Assembly: GCF_030323545.1 (NCBI RefSeq)
Contig: NZ_CP122954.1
Coordinates: 124,001-188,000, forward strand
Reading direction: 5' to 3'
DNA length: 64,000 bases
Source of the DNA: Helicobacter pylori
Lineage (GTDB): Bacteria; Campylobacterota; Campylobacteria; Campylobacterales; Helicobacteraceae
Shown: positions 20,257 to 30,398 of the stretch, piece after piece
Numbering within the stretch: position 1 is the stretch's first letter
Layout of the letters: each line of letters opens with the position of its first letter
The notes under the pieces: model-generated
Database searches by the model: none
The model's input: the letters and a program-made list of their open reading frames with translations, nothing else
What the model was told of the DNA's origin: nothing
Translations under genes and position numbers: made by a program

Positions 20257-22086
20257 TCATTTAATGTCCTTTAAAAGAGCGTTTTTAAAAGCTTTAATGG
20301 CGCTTTCACCCACTAATTCAGCGATACGATAACGCGCGATTAAAAAGTCTAATAATTTTTCGCTCCTTTCTTGAATCTCTACAATCCCAAAAGAAGCGTT
20401 TTTAGCCACTTCTTTTTCACTATAAGAGCCTTTGAGGTATTCCTTTCTTTTTTCATCAAAAGGTTTGTTGCTTAAAGAGCTGTTAGCGTTTTTAGAAATT
20501 AAGAGCAAGTTCCCTAAAGCATGCACGATATGGGGATTTTTAGCCCAATTTTTTTCTTTAGCGCTATAGCCTTGATTGGGTTTTTGGGGCAAGATATGCT
20601 CAATACTTTCTATACTGCCATCAAAATTCAAGGTCGTTTCAGGGTTGTGGTGCAACTCGTATTCATAAAGCAAGTAATTCAATGCCTTGCCCCACTGATA
20701 CCATTTCTCAGTATTCTTTTTAGAATGGATAGTCTCTTCAAGCAATTCCAAGCCGCTATGCTCTCCCTTGAAAAAATTCTTTTCTAGCGTTGGAAGATCT
20801 TCAATAACGATATTTCCTTCCCCATATCTATACGCTCTGAACGCTTTAAAAGCCAATTCAATCCATTCATTTTTAGCCGTATTCTTGCCAGCAACCCCAT
20901 AGATTAAAAACCCGAAACGCTCCAAATACTCTAATAAGCTCTCTAATTCTTTGGTGGTATAAGGCTGTTCATTAGCGCTTCTTCCAACAAGCTGTATGGT
21001 TAAAAGAGAGAGCAATAAGGGCAGAAAAGCGTTATCGCTCAAAGCGTTTAAACGCCGCATTTTGTCTAACAAGCCGCGCATTTTAGGCGTGATTTCAATC
21101 TCAAGTTTTTTATCGTCATCAAAAATAAGGGCGATAGATTTTTCATCAAGCGTGTGTAAGAAATTCCAAACCTTAGAAGAATAAGAAAGATAAAATAACA
21201 AATGATCTATTCTTTCATATTCATCATCAAAGTTGGTGTTGTCGGTATACCTTTTATGAGCGTTAAACTCCATCTCCAATAACCTCTTCTTAAAATCCCC
21301 TTTCTCGCCATAATAATACGCCACAAAATGCTTTAAAAAACCCTCTAAATGATCGTCTTTAAATTGCCTCAAATCGTAATAAATGATCGTGTAGGTGTCA
21401 TTGATTTCGTTTTGAAGATTTTCTAATTTTTTGCCATCACAAATCTTGTGCACCACAAAATGCAAGCGGTTTTTAAACAATTCTAGAGTGGATAGATCCT
21501 TACCACGATTGTTAATCGTTTCAAAAGAGCTGAACGGATCGATTCGGTTATCGTTCAATTCCACCACGCTAAAAAGCATTTTTGTTATAAGGGCATCAAA
21601 CATTCTTTCAAGCGTTTCAATGGGCGTATCGCTGATTTTTTCTTTAAAAAATGCGTAAGCGTTAATAAGATTTTTAGCGTAAAAAGAAGTTTTGAACGCT
21701 TCCAAATCTTTTTCTTCTTCAGTGATCGCTCTAAAAGCTTCGCTCAAACCATAATACTTATAGGATAAAATGGGTTCAAGGTTGATTGAAGAATACTTTT
21801 TATCTTTGTTTTGGGTAATCTTGGCTAAAAGGCCCAGTAAAATCAGGCTTGTAGCCAATCGTTGCTGGCCGTCTATGATTTCAAACGCGCTGCTTTCAAA
21901 CTCATTTTCAGACTTTCTTAAGGTTAAGCTATGCATGTAATGGAATTTATCTCCCAGCTTGGACACATGCTCTAAATCGTTCCAAAAATCCTTTAATTGC
22001 TTTATTTGCCATGCATACCCCCTTTGATAGCTGGGGATTTCAAACACGCCTTTTTCAATCACTCCGTTTAAATCCAATAGTTTCAT
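20257..22086 (-). CDS. GmrSD-like DUF262/DUF1524 nuclease
   Basis: This 609-residue protein combines an N-terminal DUF262 domain with a C-terminal DUF1524 HNH-like nuclease. DUF262 shows IPSYQRGYAW near residue 18 and the nucleotide-hydrolysis motif IDGQQRLAT near residue 70. DUF1524 shows SIEHILPQ near residue 490, followed by LGNLLLISKNANSSLSNK and the EKRKEYLKG segment. This is the architecture of single-chain GmrSD-type type IV restriction enzymes, which cut modified (for example glucosylated) phage DNA. Whether this protein does so is inference. AAAGGA precedes the ATG. It is 40 bases after the 147-residue gene. Confidence 0.85.
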   Translation of the reverse strand: MKLLDLNGVIEKGVFEIPSYQRGYAWQIKQLKDFWNDLEHVSKLGDKFHYMHSLTLRKSENEFESSAFEIIDGQQRLATSLILLGLLAKITQNKDKKYSSINLEPILSYKYYGLSEAFRAITEEEKDLEAFKTSFYAKNLINAYAFFKEKISDTPIETLERMFDALITKMLFSVVELNDNRIDPFSSFETINNRGKDLSTLELFKNRLHFVVHKICDGKKLENLQNEINDTYTIIYYDLRQFKDDHLEGFLKHFVAYYYGEKGDFKKRLLEMEFNAHKRYTDNTNFDDEYERIDHLLFYLSYSSKVWNFLHTLDEKSIALIFDDDKKLEIEITPKMRGLLDKMRRLNALSDNAFLPLLLSLLTIQLVGRSANEQPYTTKELESLLEYLERFGFLIYGVAGKNTAKNEWIELAFKAFRAYRYGEGNIVIEDLPTLEKNFFKGEHSGLELLEETIHSKKNTEKWYQWGKALNYLLYEYELHHNPETTLNFDGSIESIEHILPQKPNQGYSAKEKNWAKNPHIVHALGNLLLISKNANSSLSNKPFDEKRKEYLKGSYSEKEVAKNASFGIVEIQERSEKLLDFLIARYRIAELVGESAIKAFKNALLKDIK

Positions 22087-22126
22087 TAAAATCCTTTCTC
22101 GTTACGGGCTGACAATCAACGATCGT

Positions 22127-22570
22127 TCAACTTTTTCGCTCAATCAATTTTGGTTTTCCAAGTCGGGTGCTGTGCGTGAAATGCCAAGTGTTTTTATTGA
22201 CTAATTCTTCATATTCTTGGCTCCCTTTTTGAGCGCAAACGCCCTCAACCTTTAGTGCTCCCTCTTCATCAACCCCAATAGTGTCATGGTCAATCTTTAG
22301 GGCAAAAACGCTCCGTTGGACTTCAGCCCCTCTAGTCGTTGAATCCTCATTCACAATACCAATCACATAATCCGCTTTACGCATGAGTTCAAAATGTTCG
22401 TATTGAGCCACTTCGCCCATTCTTGGACGAAAACCTGTCAAAGTGCATTCATCGCACCACTCTTTAAAATCCTCATTCCCTGGGATGGTTCCTTTATACG
22501 CGCCTGAAACCATGCACAACAACAAATTGTATTTTTCATGCGCTTTTAAATCTTCTAACTGAGCCATCAT
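22127..22570 (-). CDS. Hypothetical protein, possible nucleotide-binding fold
   Basis: This 147-residue soluble protein is the first gene of the module. The segment KADYVIGIVNEDSTTRGAEV (about residues 65-84), after a beta-strand LLLCMVSGAYKG, recalls nucleoside deoxyribosyltransferase or TIR-like folds, where a D-S/T...E pattern forms the active site. This resemblance is by eye only. The rest is not recognised. AGGAGA lies upstream of the ATG. The nearest upstream DNA is an 890-base noncoding region. Confidence 0.7.
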   Translation of the reverse strand: MMAQLEDLKAHEKYNLLLCMVSGAYKGTIPGNEDFKEWCDECTLTGFRPRMGEVAQYEHFELMRKADYVIGIVNEDSTTRGAEVQRSVFALKIDHDTIGVDEEGALKVEGVCAQKGSQEYEELVNKNTWHFTHSTRLGKPKLIERKS

Positions 22571-22750
22571 CTCTCCTTTGAATTTAACTCTGTAAGCCCC
22601 ACTGATTTAAAAATGGGGCTTATGGAATCAAATGGTTTAAAAAGATTGCGGTGTGGGTTAATGAAAAGGTTAATAGTAGAGGGAATAATAAAGAGTAAAA
22701 GATTTTTAAATAGGTTTTGGTAAAAGTGATAAAAGTTATGGTAGCGTTGC

Positions 22751-22821
22751 TTGAATGATTGAATGATTGAATGATTGAATGATTGAATGATTGAATGATT
22801 GAATGATTGAATGATTGAATG
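22751..22821 (+). repeat. 8-bp tandem repeat (TTGAATGA), about 8.9 copies
   Basis: Seventy-one bases consist of perfect copies of one octamer, with no interruption. It is not inside any open reading frame. It lies 180 bases upstream of the 147-residue gene's start, so length changes could alter a promoter region. Confidence 0.95.
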
Positions 22822-22917
22822 CCATTTCTACCCCTTTTTTGAAAAAAAGATAACTCATAGTATTGTATCTAGCGGTATTCAATCAATGGTTAATGGTGCG
22901 TATTTATTTTTTAATGA

Positions 22918-23012
22918 TGATGCGTTTTTATCTTATTTTAAATGGTGATGCGTTTGTTTTTATTTAATGATGTGTTTAATTTAATGATGCGTTTTTATTT
23001 GATGATGCGTTT
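22918..23012 (+). repeat. Five dispersed copies of TGATG(C/T)GTTT
   Basis: Copies start at 22918, 22946, 22968, 22985 and 23003, usually preceded by TTAA or TTTATT. The spacing is irregular, so this looks like a decayed tandem repeat. Confidence 0.7.
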
Positions 23013-23457
23013 ATCCTAATATTAAAGCTTTATTCTCTACCCCCATATCCAATCGCTCCCCCATCATTTCCAATAACTTTTATCCATTCCTTTCCAACTC
23101 TAAAATTTCTTTCAAACTCTAAAATTTCTTTCAAATCCCAAAAACTTTAAGCAAACTTTAAGCATTGCATGTCTATAATTACATTTCGTTTTTAAAGACA
23201 AGCTTTAAAAAGTTCTTTAATTTTAACTCAAACAAGTCATAAAAGCTAAAAAGCTTTAAAGCATAAAAAGCTTACCAGCTGATAAAACTTGGTCATTAAA
23301 TAAAGATTAGGGATCAAGCATTTTTAGTCTTCTTTAAAGGGTTTAACAGAACGATTATAGCAGGTTTTTAAAGAAAAACGAAGTTATTTGATTTAACATT
23401 GTTAATAGCCTATGTAAAAGTAAAGTTAAAACTACAATAACTCTGTCTTATATTCAT

Positions 23458-23470
23458 TAAGGCAGTGGTA
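23458..23470 (+). promoter_or_regulatory. 5' arm of pre-23S processing stem
   Basis: TAAGGCAGTGGTA is perfectly complementary to 26472-26484 downstream of 23S. A second block, GCAATTGTCGTTAT (about 23491-23504), partly pairs with ATAACGGCAATAGAGC (about 26446-26461). This is the expected long-range stem that loops out 23S rRNA for RNase III cutting. Confidence 0.8.
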
Positions 23471-23544
23471 GCGCTGAAGAATATTCGTGCAATTGTCGTT
23501 ATTCATTATAAAAGGGCGGGTTTTAAAGGATATTTTAAAATTTA

Positions 23545-26430
<2,886 letters not shown>

Positions 26431-26660
26431 TTGCTTTTTGATAAGATAACGGCAATAGAGCATGGATAAGTTACCACTGCCTTACTGAGTGTAAGAGAGT
26501 TGGAGTTTTATAAAGACTTTTATACGATTAAACTTTAATGAGAAACAAGATAAAATCTAACTTGTTTTAATTAAAGAGCTATTAACTACCTTCTAAAAAC
26601 AGCTCCTTATAAAGAGAAAGGGGAGTTAAGGGTAAATGCGTTTTATCTTTAGCTCCCTTT
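26431..26660. other. 23S-5S spacer
   Basis: No tRNA or gene is seen. It contains the 3' arm of the 23S processing stem (26472-26484). A second possible pairing is GGGAGTTAAGGG (26620s) with TTTAGCTCCCTTT (26650s), a hairpin just before 5S. Confidence 0.5.
26472..26484 (+). promoter_or_regulatory. 3' arm of pre-23S processing stem
   Basis: TACCACTGCCTTA is the exact complement of 23458-23470, giving a 13-bp perfect helix that encloses the 23S gene. Confidence 0.8.
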
Positions 26661-26780
26661 TCCTTGTGCCTTTAGAGAAGAGGAACTACCCAGTTAACCA
26701 TTCCGAACCTGGAAGTCAAGCTCTTCATCGCTGATAATACTGCTCTTTTCAAGAGTGGGAATGTAGGTCGGTGCAGGGAT
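26661..26780 (+). rRNA. rrf: 5S ribosomal RNA
   Basis: The sequence has 5S features: CCTTGTGCC at the 5' end pairing with GGTGCAGGG at the 3' end, and the central CCGAACCTGGAAGTCAAGCT loop. It lies 230 bases after 23S. The ends are approximate. A 3' part of this gene is repeated at about 27495-27562. Confidence 0.93.
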
Positions 26781-26818
26781 AGGGAAATGTTTTTTAGTCT
26801 TGCTTTTTGTCTTTTTCT
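26754..26818 (+). repeat. 5S 3' end and trailer, copy 1
   Basis: From GGTGCAGGGATAGG through the T-rich trailer TAGTCTTGCTTTTT this is nearly identical to 27510-27558. The two copies bracket the broken McrB-like gene. Confidence 0.85.
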
Positions 26819-26977
26819 TAATCTTATTTTTAATGTTTAAGTTTGGCTTCAATGTTGTTGTTTGTTTTTGGGGTTGTGTTTTTTACGCTAAAGTTTCTCA
26901 GTTTCTCAGTTTCTGGAGATGAGAGGTATGGGCAATTAAGAAAATGGGTAGAGAATACCAACAATTAGGAGGTTTTT

Positions 26978-27477
26978 ATGGTCGTAGATGTTTCAAGCAT
27001 TCCTTTTCAAGAATTTTGGCACATGCAAATCCATCAGCAACATCTGCAAGTAAGATGGGATGTGCATGATGTGCACCAAATTTTAGAAGAATACCACTTC
27101 ATTGGTTTAGCGGATTGGGAAGAGAGCAAAGGACAAATTAGAGATTTTTTAGAAGTGATGCGGGTGAATGACATTGTGCCATCAAGCATGGACAACAACT
27201 TGTAGCGCTCGCACAAGTCATCGGCGGGGCGTATAACATTCACAAAGATCGGGCATTATGTGTTAGCGAAGAAGACCCTTTAGTGGATTGGATACATTAC
27301 AGGCGACCCGTTAAGATTTTAGATTGGGCAAAAGAGGGGCAGACGATCCCACAGGGTAGAGGCACTTTAAATAAGTGCGTAAGTCCGGGGACAGAAACCT
27401 CGCAAATCATTATGGGGTGGTATGAAAAGGTGCAAGAAGCCTTAAAAGCCAAAGGTGAAAGAGTTGTCTTAGTTTAA
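26978..27477 (+). pseudogene. McrB-type EVE/PUA-like domain gene, frameshifted remnant
   Basis: An ATG at 26978 with a perfect AGGAGG site opens a frame that stops at 27205. The continuation is in another frame (IKHGQQLVALAQVIGGAYN ... DWIHYRRPVKILDW ... RGTLNKC) and runs to 27477. A one-base loss or two-base gain near 27178-27183 would join them into about 166 residues. The pattern (NDIV-KHG, then IGGAY, then HYRRPVKIL) resembles the modified-base-reading domain at the N terminus of McrB-like restriction proteins. No AAA ATPase part follows, so this is probably a remnant. Confidence in the family is moderate. Confidence 0.6.
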
Positions 27478-27494
27478 AAATCTCACATGTTACC

Positions 27495-27562
27495 CTTTGC
27501 AAGGGTGGGAAAGTAGGGTGGTGCGGGGATAGGGAAATGTTTTTTAGTCTTGCTTTTTATTT
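27495..27562 (+). repeat. 5S 3' end and trailer, copy 2
   Basis: CTTTGCAAGGGTGGGAAAG, then GGTGCGGGGATAGGGAAATG and the T-rich trailer repeat the end of the 5S gene at 26754-26818. About 36 of the last 37 bases agree. There is no complete second 5S gene. Confidence 0.88.
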
Positions 27563-27770
27563 AATTTTATTATTGACTCATTGTTTTGTTTGTTTGGTGG
27601 TTTATTGGGGTTTGGTTGTTTATTCTTTATGTTTTATTCAAAGTCTTTTAGAGATTTAAGAAAGCGAGTTTGAAAACAAAATAAAATCTAAAATCATAAA
27701 ATACAATCTAACGCAATAAAATAAAATTTAAAATCCAATTTTTTAGAAAGTTTTATCCCAACAGCACGAA

Positions 27771-27985
27771 AAACTCTGTCCTTTAGGTCAGAGGTGTAAG
27801 TGCATATCCGTTAGGCTATATTTAAAGCTAAAATAGGTTAAAATATCTCCAGTCTTTTTGGGGTAGGAAAAATATCCATGCAGACTTTAAAGAACAAAGC
27901 CTTTCGTGTTAGTATTCAATGGAATGCTTTAGTTAGGAAGCTCCTTGCTTTAGCAAGGGGCGGTTTCACTCTTTGAGAATGTAAT
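27771..27985 (+). mobile_element. Possible IS200/IS605-type right end (remnant)
   Basis: Two imperfect palindromes are present: CTCTGTCCTTTAGGTCAGAGG (hairpin around CCTTTAGG, 27775-27795) and CTCCTTGC-TTTA-GCAAGGGG (about 27940-27960, 8-bp stem). The second is followed by CGGTTTCAC. Such subterminal hairpins are typical of the 3' ends of IS605-family elements, where the transcript also forms the TnpB guide scaffold. No tnpA or tnpB gene is present, so only a solo end would remain. The assignment is by resemblance. Confidence 0.35.
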
Positions 27986-28183
27986 TATTTATAGAACTCT
28001 TATCTAAGCTTCTTTTAAAAGGAAGTAGTTTATGAAGTTTTTTAAAATCCCTAAACTGCACTAATTCTAAAGAGTGATAAGAAATGTTTTTAGAAAGTTT
28101 TATTCTTTAAAAAGTTATCGCTTTATAACCAAGCTCTTTAGTTTGATTGTAAAAAACGCTTTTAGCGTTTTAGATTTTTATTT

Positions 28184-28330
28184 TTTATTCTTTATTCTTT
28201 ATTCTTTATTCTTTATTCTTTATTCTTTATTCTTTATTCTTTATTCTTTATTCTTTATTCTTTATTCTTTATTCTTTATTCTTTATTCTTTATTCTTTAT
28301 TCTTTATTCTTTATTCTTTATTCTTTATTC
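28184..28330 (+). repeat. Heptamer tandem repeat (TTTATTC), 21 copies
   Basis: Exactly 147 bases are perfect head-to-tail copies of one 7-mer. On the + strand all three frames stay open and encode the 7-residue cycle FILYSLF. On the minus strand all frames contain stops. It lies beyond the 3' end of the yihY-family gene, so it does not interrupt a known gene. Confidence 0.97.
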
Positions 28331-28466
28331 TTCCGCTGGTGGTTTTTTTATTGCTTTTGTTCTTTTGTTTTTAACTTTTTTAGTTGGGGTTGTTATGGGG
28401 TTTGTGTTTGAATGGTTTTATGTGTTTTTAGATTTTTAGAACCGATCTAAAAGAAAACTTTTTTCA

Positions 28467-29345
28467 TCAAGTTTCTTTTTTAAAAAAGCCCAAAAATTTC
28501 TTAAACACTTCTTTAGGATCGAAAGTGTCGCACACCTTGCACCCATACATGCCAATTAAAATCACAAGCCAGCTCACATACACCCAGCTCATCAAAAACC
28601 ACAAAATAGAAACGCTCCCATAAAGCTCATGGTAAGTGCGGTTATACAACACATAATAAGTGAAAGCCCATTTCAGCACATGCCAAGAAACGCTCGTAAA
28701 AAACACCCATAAAAACACCCAAAAATAATGTTTAAATACCTTATTCGTAGGAATGGTAAAAAGGATCAAAAAAAACGCATAAGTGCCTATCCATCTTAAA
28801 ACATGCAACAAACTTGAATCTTTATCTTCAAAAAACACTTGGATCTTAATATCAAAAAACACCACCAAAGGCAGAGCGAATAAAAACACTAAAGTCGTGC
28901 CAAAACCCCAAAATAAAAAGATTTCTTTACCCTTAAAATGCGCGTAATCTCTGGGTTTTGCTTGAAAAATTTTTGACGCGATGGAGCGGTAATTTTCACA
29001 AAAAAGCACCAACGCCACCACAATAGACACCTCTTCAAGCGTGCCTAAGGTCATGTCTGTTTTTTTAAAATTTTCTAAAAAATCCTTAATTGCGCCAATG
29101 AGTTTAGGGGCGTTGGGGAAAATCAAGGCTTCCATTTCACCGCTGTGCACTTGCAAATAATGAGACACAAAAAGGCTAAACACAAACAACAAAATAGGCG
29201 ATAAAGACAAAATCGTATAAAAACTCAAGCTAGAAGCGTAGTAAAACAATTCGCTCAAGCCCAAAAAGGCGTTTTTCAGACGCTTGGGGAAAATCATTCT
29301 AAGAAGGCGCAAAAACCCTCTAACGCTTTTAACAAGTTCTCTCAT
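28467..29345 (-). CDS. YihY/virulence factor BrkB family membrane protein
   Basis: This 292-residue integral membrane protein has about six hydrophobic segments, starting with FYYASSLSFYTILSLSPILL. It has the YhjD/YihY family tail SWLVILIGMYGCKVCD. The family was once called RNase BN (rbn, HP1407), but that activity is now assigned to another protein; the true function is unknown. Its ATG overlaps the bioB stop by one base, so it is co-transcribed behind bioB. The C-terminal tail is short and basic. Confidence 0.9.
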   Translation of the reverse strand: MRELVKSVRGFLRLLRMIFPKRLKNAFLGLSELFYYASSLSFYTILSLSPILLFVFSLFVSHYLQVHSGEMEALIFPNAPKLIGAIKDFLENFKKTDMTLGTLEEVSIVVALVLFCENYRSIASKIFQAKPRDYAHFKGKEIFLFWGFGTTLVFLFALPLVVFFDIKIQVFFEDKDSSLLHVLRWIGTYAFFLILFTIPTNKVFKHYFWVFLWVFFTSVSWHVLKWAFTYYVLYNRTYHELYGSVSILWFLMSWVYVSWLVILIGMYGCKVCDTFDPKEVFKKFLGFFKKET

Positions 29346-30193
29346 TAATGACAGCTTGTCGCCATTGTCAAGCCATAAGAGAGCAGTTTTTCTATATCTT
29401 TTTTAGGGGCTTTACCTTTGGTGGTTAAATAATCCCCCAACACCACCGCATTGATGCCGTATTCAAAAAGCTTGGCTTCCTTTTTATCGTTATCTTTAAA
29501 CACCACTTCACGCCCTCCAGCCACCATAAGCCTAGCGTTAGGCAAAAACTCTTTAGCTAAAAGCACGCATTCTAGGGCTTCATCTGCGCTTAAAGTCTCT
29601 GCATCAATGGGCAATACCGGGTTTTTAATGAAAAAATTAATGGGTGTGGTGTGCGGGGAGAGCGAAGCTAGCGCCCTGAGCATTTCAATCCTGTCTTCCC
29701 AGCTCTCATTAAGCCCAAAAATCCCCCCACTGCACAAGCCTAACCCCGCCCTTAAAGCGTTTTCGCATGTGATAAACCTTTCTTCCCATGTGTGCGTGGA
29801 ACAAATTTTAGGGAAGAAATTTTGCGAAGTTTCTAAATTATGGTTATAGCTATGAATACCCGCATCTCTTAAAAACTCTAATCGCTCCAAATCCGCGCGC
29901 CCGCAGCATGCGATTAAATGCAAGCCTAATTCTTCTTGATTGATGGCTTTAGCTAATTTAGCGATATATTCGCATTTTTCATCGTCTAATTCGCGCCCTG
30001 AAGTAACCAGACAAAACCCTAAAGCCCCTAATTCCCTTAACGCTCTAGCCTCTTGTAAAACCACTTTTTCATCTTTAAATTTATAGCGTTTAATCGCTCC
30101 TTGATGGTGTGAGCTTTGCGTGCAATAAGCGCAATCTTCCTTGCAATCCCCACTGCGCACATTGGAAATAGAACATAAAAAAATCTCTTGCAT
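29345..30193 (-). CDS. bioB: Biotin synthase
   Basis: This 282-residue radical-SAM protein has the 4Fe-4S motif C17-x3-C21-x2-C24 (GDCKEDCAYC), the NHNLETSQ segment and the SGGIFGLNES motif. It inserts sulphur into dethiobiotin to form biotin. It is shorter at both ends than the E. coli enzyme (346 residues), which is normal for campylobacterota. It heads the two-gene unit with the yihY-family gene. AAAGGAAC lies before the ATG. Confidence 0.95.
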   Translation of the reverse strand: MQEIFLCSISNVRSGDCKEDCAYCTQSSHHQGAIKRYKFKDEKVVLQEARALRELGALGFCLVTSGRELDDEKCEYIAKLAKAINQEELGLHLIACCGRADLERLEFLRDAGIHSYNHNLETSQNFFPKICSTHTWEERFITCENALRAGLGLCSGGIFGLNESWEDRIEMLRALASLSPHTTPINFFIKNPVLPIDAETLSADEALECVLLAKEFLPNARLMVAGGREVVFKDNDKKEAKLFEYGINAVVLGDYLTTKGKAPKKDIEKLLSYGLTMATSCH

Positions 30194-30365
30194 AATCGTT
30201 CCTTTGTTTTAAAAAAGTTGGTTTTTTTGGATTGATTATAGCAAAGAAAAAGAAGCGCTTTTGATTTTAGGGGCTTTATTCCATTAAATATTAAAACTAA
30301 AACTTTATTTGATTTTAATTTAATTGTTCGCTAGCGCCTTTAAAACCAAACTCAAAACTTTACGC

Positions 30366-30371
30366 TATAAT
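30366..30371 (+). promoter_or_regulatory. -10 box of the res-mod operon
   Basis: TATAAT lies 27 bases before the ATG at 30399. It falls inside the longer open frame that could begin at TTG 30324, which argues that the ATG is the true start. Confidence 0.6.
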
Positions 30372-30398
30372 TTCTTCACTTTTTCATTAAGGGATTTC

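Larger units (their letters stand above)
22571..23457. other. Noncoding region upstream of 23S rRNA
   Basis: No gene is seen on either strand. The region holds an 8-bp tandem array (22751-22821), a cluster of TGATGCGTTT copies (22918-23012), pyrimidine-rich repeats (CTAAAATTTCTTTC near 23100-23130), and the rRNA promoter zone. TACAAT at 23433-23438 is a candidate -10 box. Confidence 0.5.
27478..28466. other. Noncoding stretch: 5S fragment, hairpins, heptamer array
   Basis: I see no convincing gene in these 989 bases. The region holds the partial 5S copy, AT-rich sequence, a pair of strong hairpins suggestive of an insertion-sequence end (27771-27985), and a 21-copy heptamer array. A 121-codon frame from GTG 28074 runs through the array but is probably not a real gene. 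Confidence 0.5.

Noticed and set aside
27878-27976. 32-codon frame beginning MQTLKNKAFRVSIQW
   Set aside because: Too short and it overlaps the palindrome near 27940-27960; better explained by the possible IS end.
28184-28330. CRISPR-like array
   Set aside because: Units are 7 bases with no spacers; it is a simple tandem repeat.
28074-28439. 121-codon frame (GTG start) through the heptamer array
   Set aside because: No ribosome-binding site, start is weak, and the length comes mostly from the repeat, which is open in all forward frames.
30324-30398. Longer res start at TTG 30324
   Set aside because: The -10 TATAAT lies inside this extension, and ATG 30399 has a ribosome-binding site and precedes the C-tract as expected.
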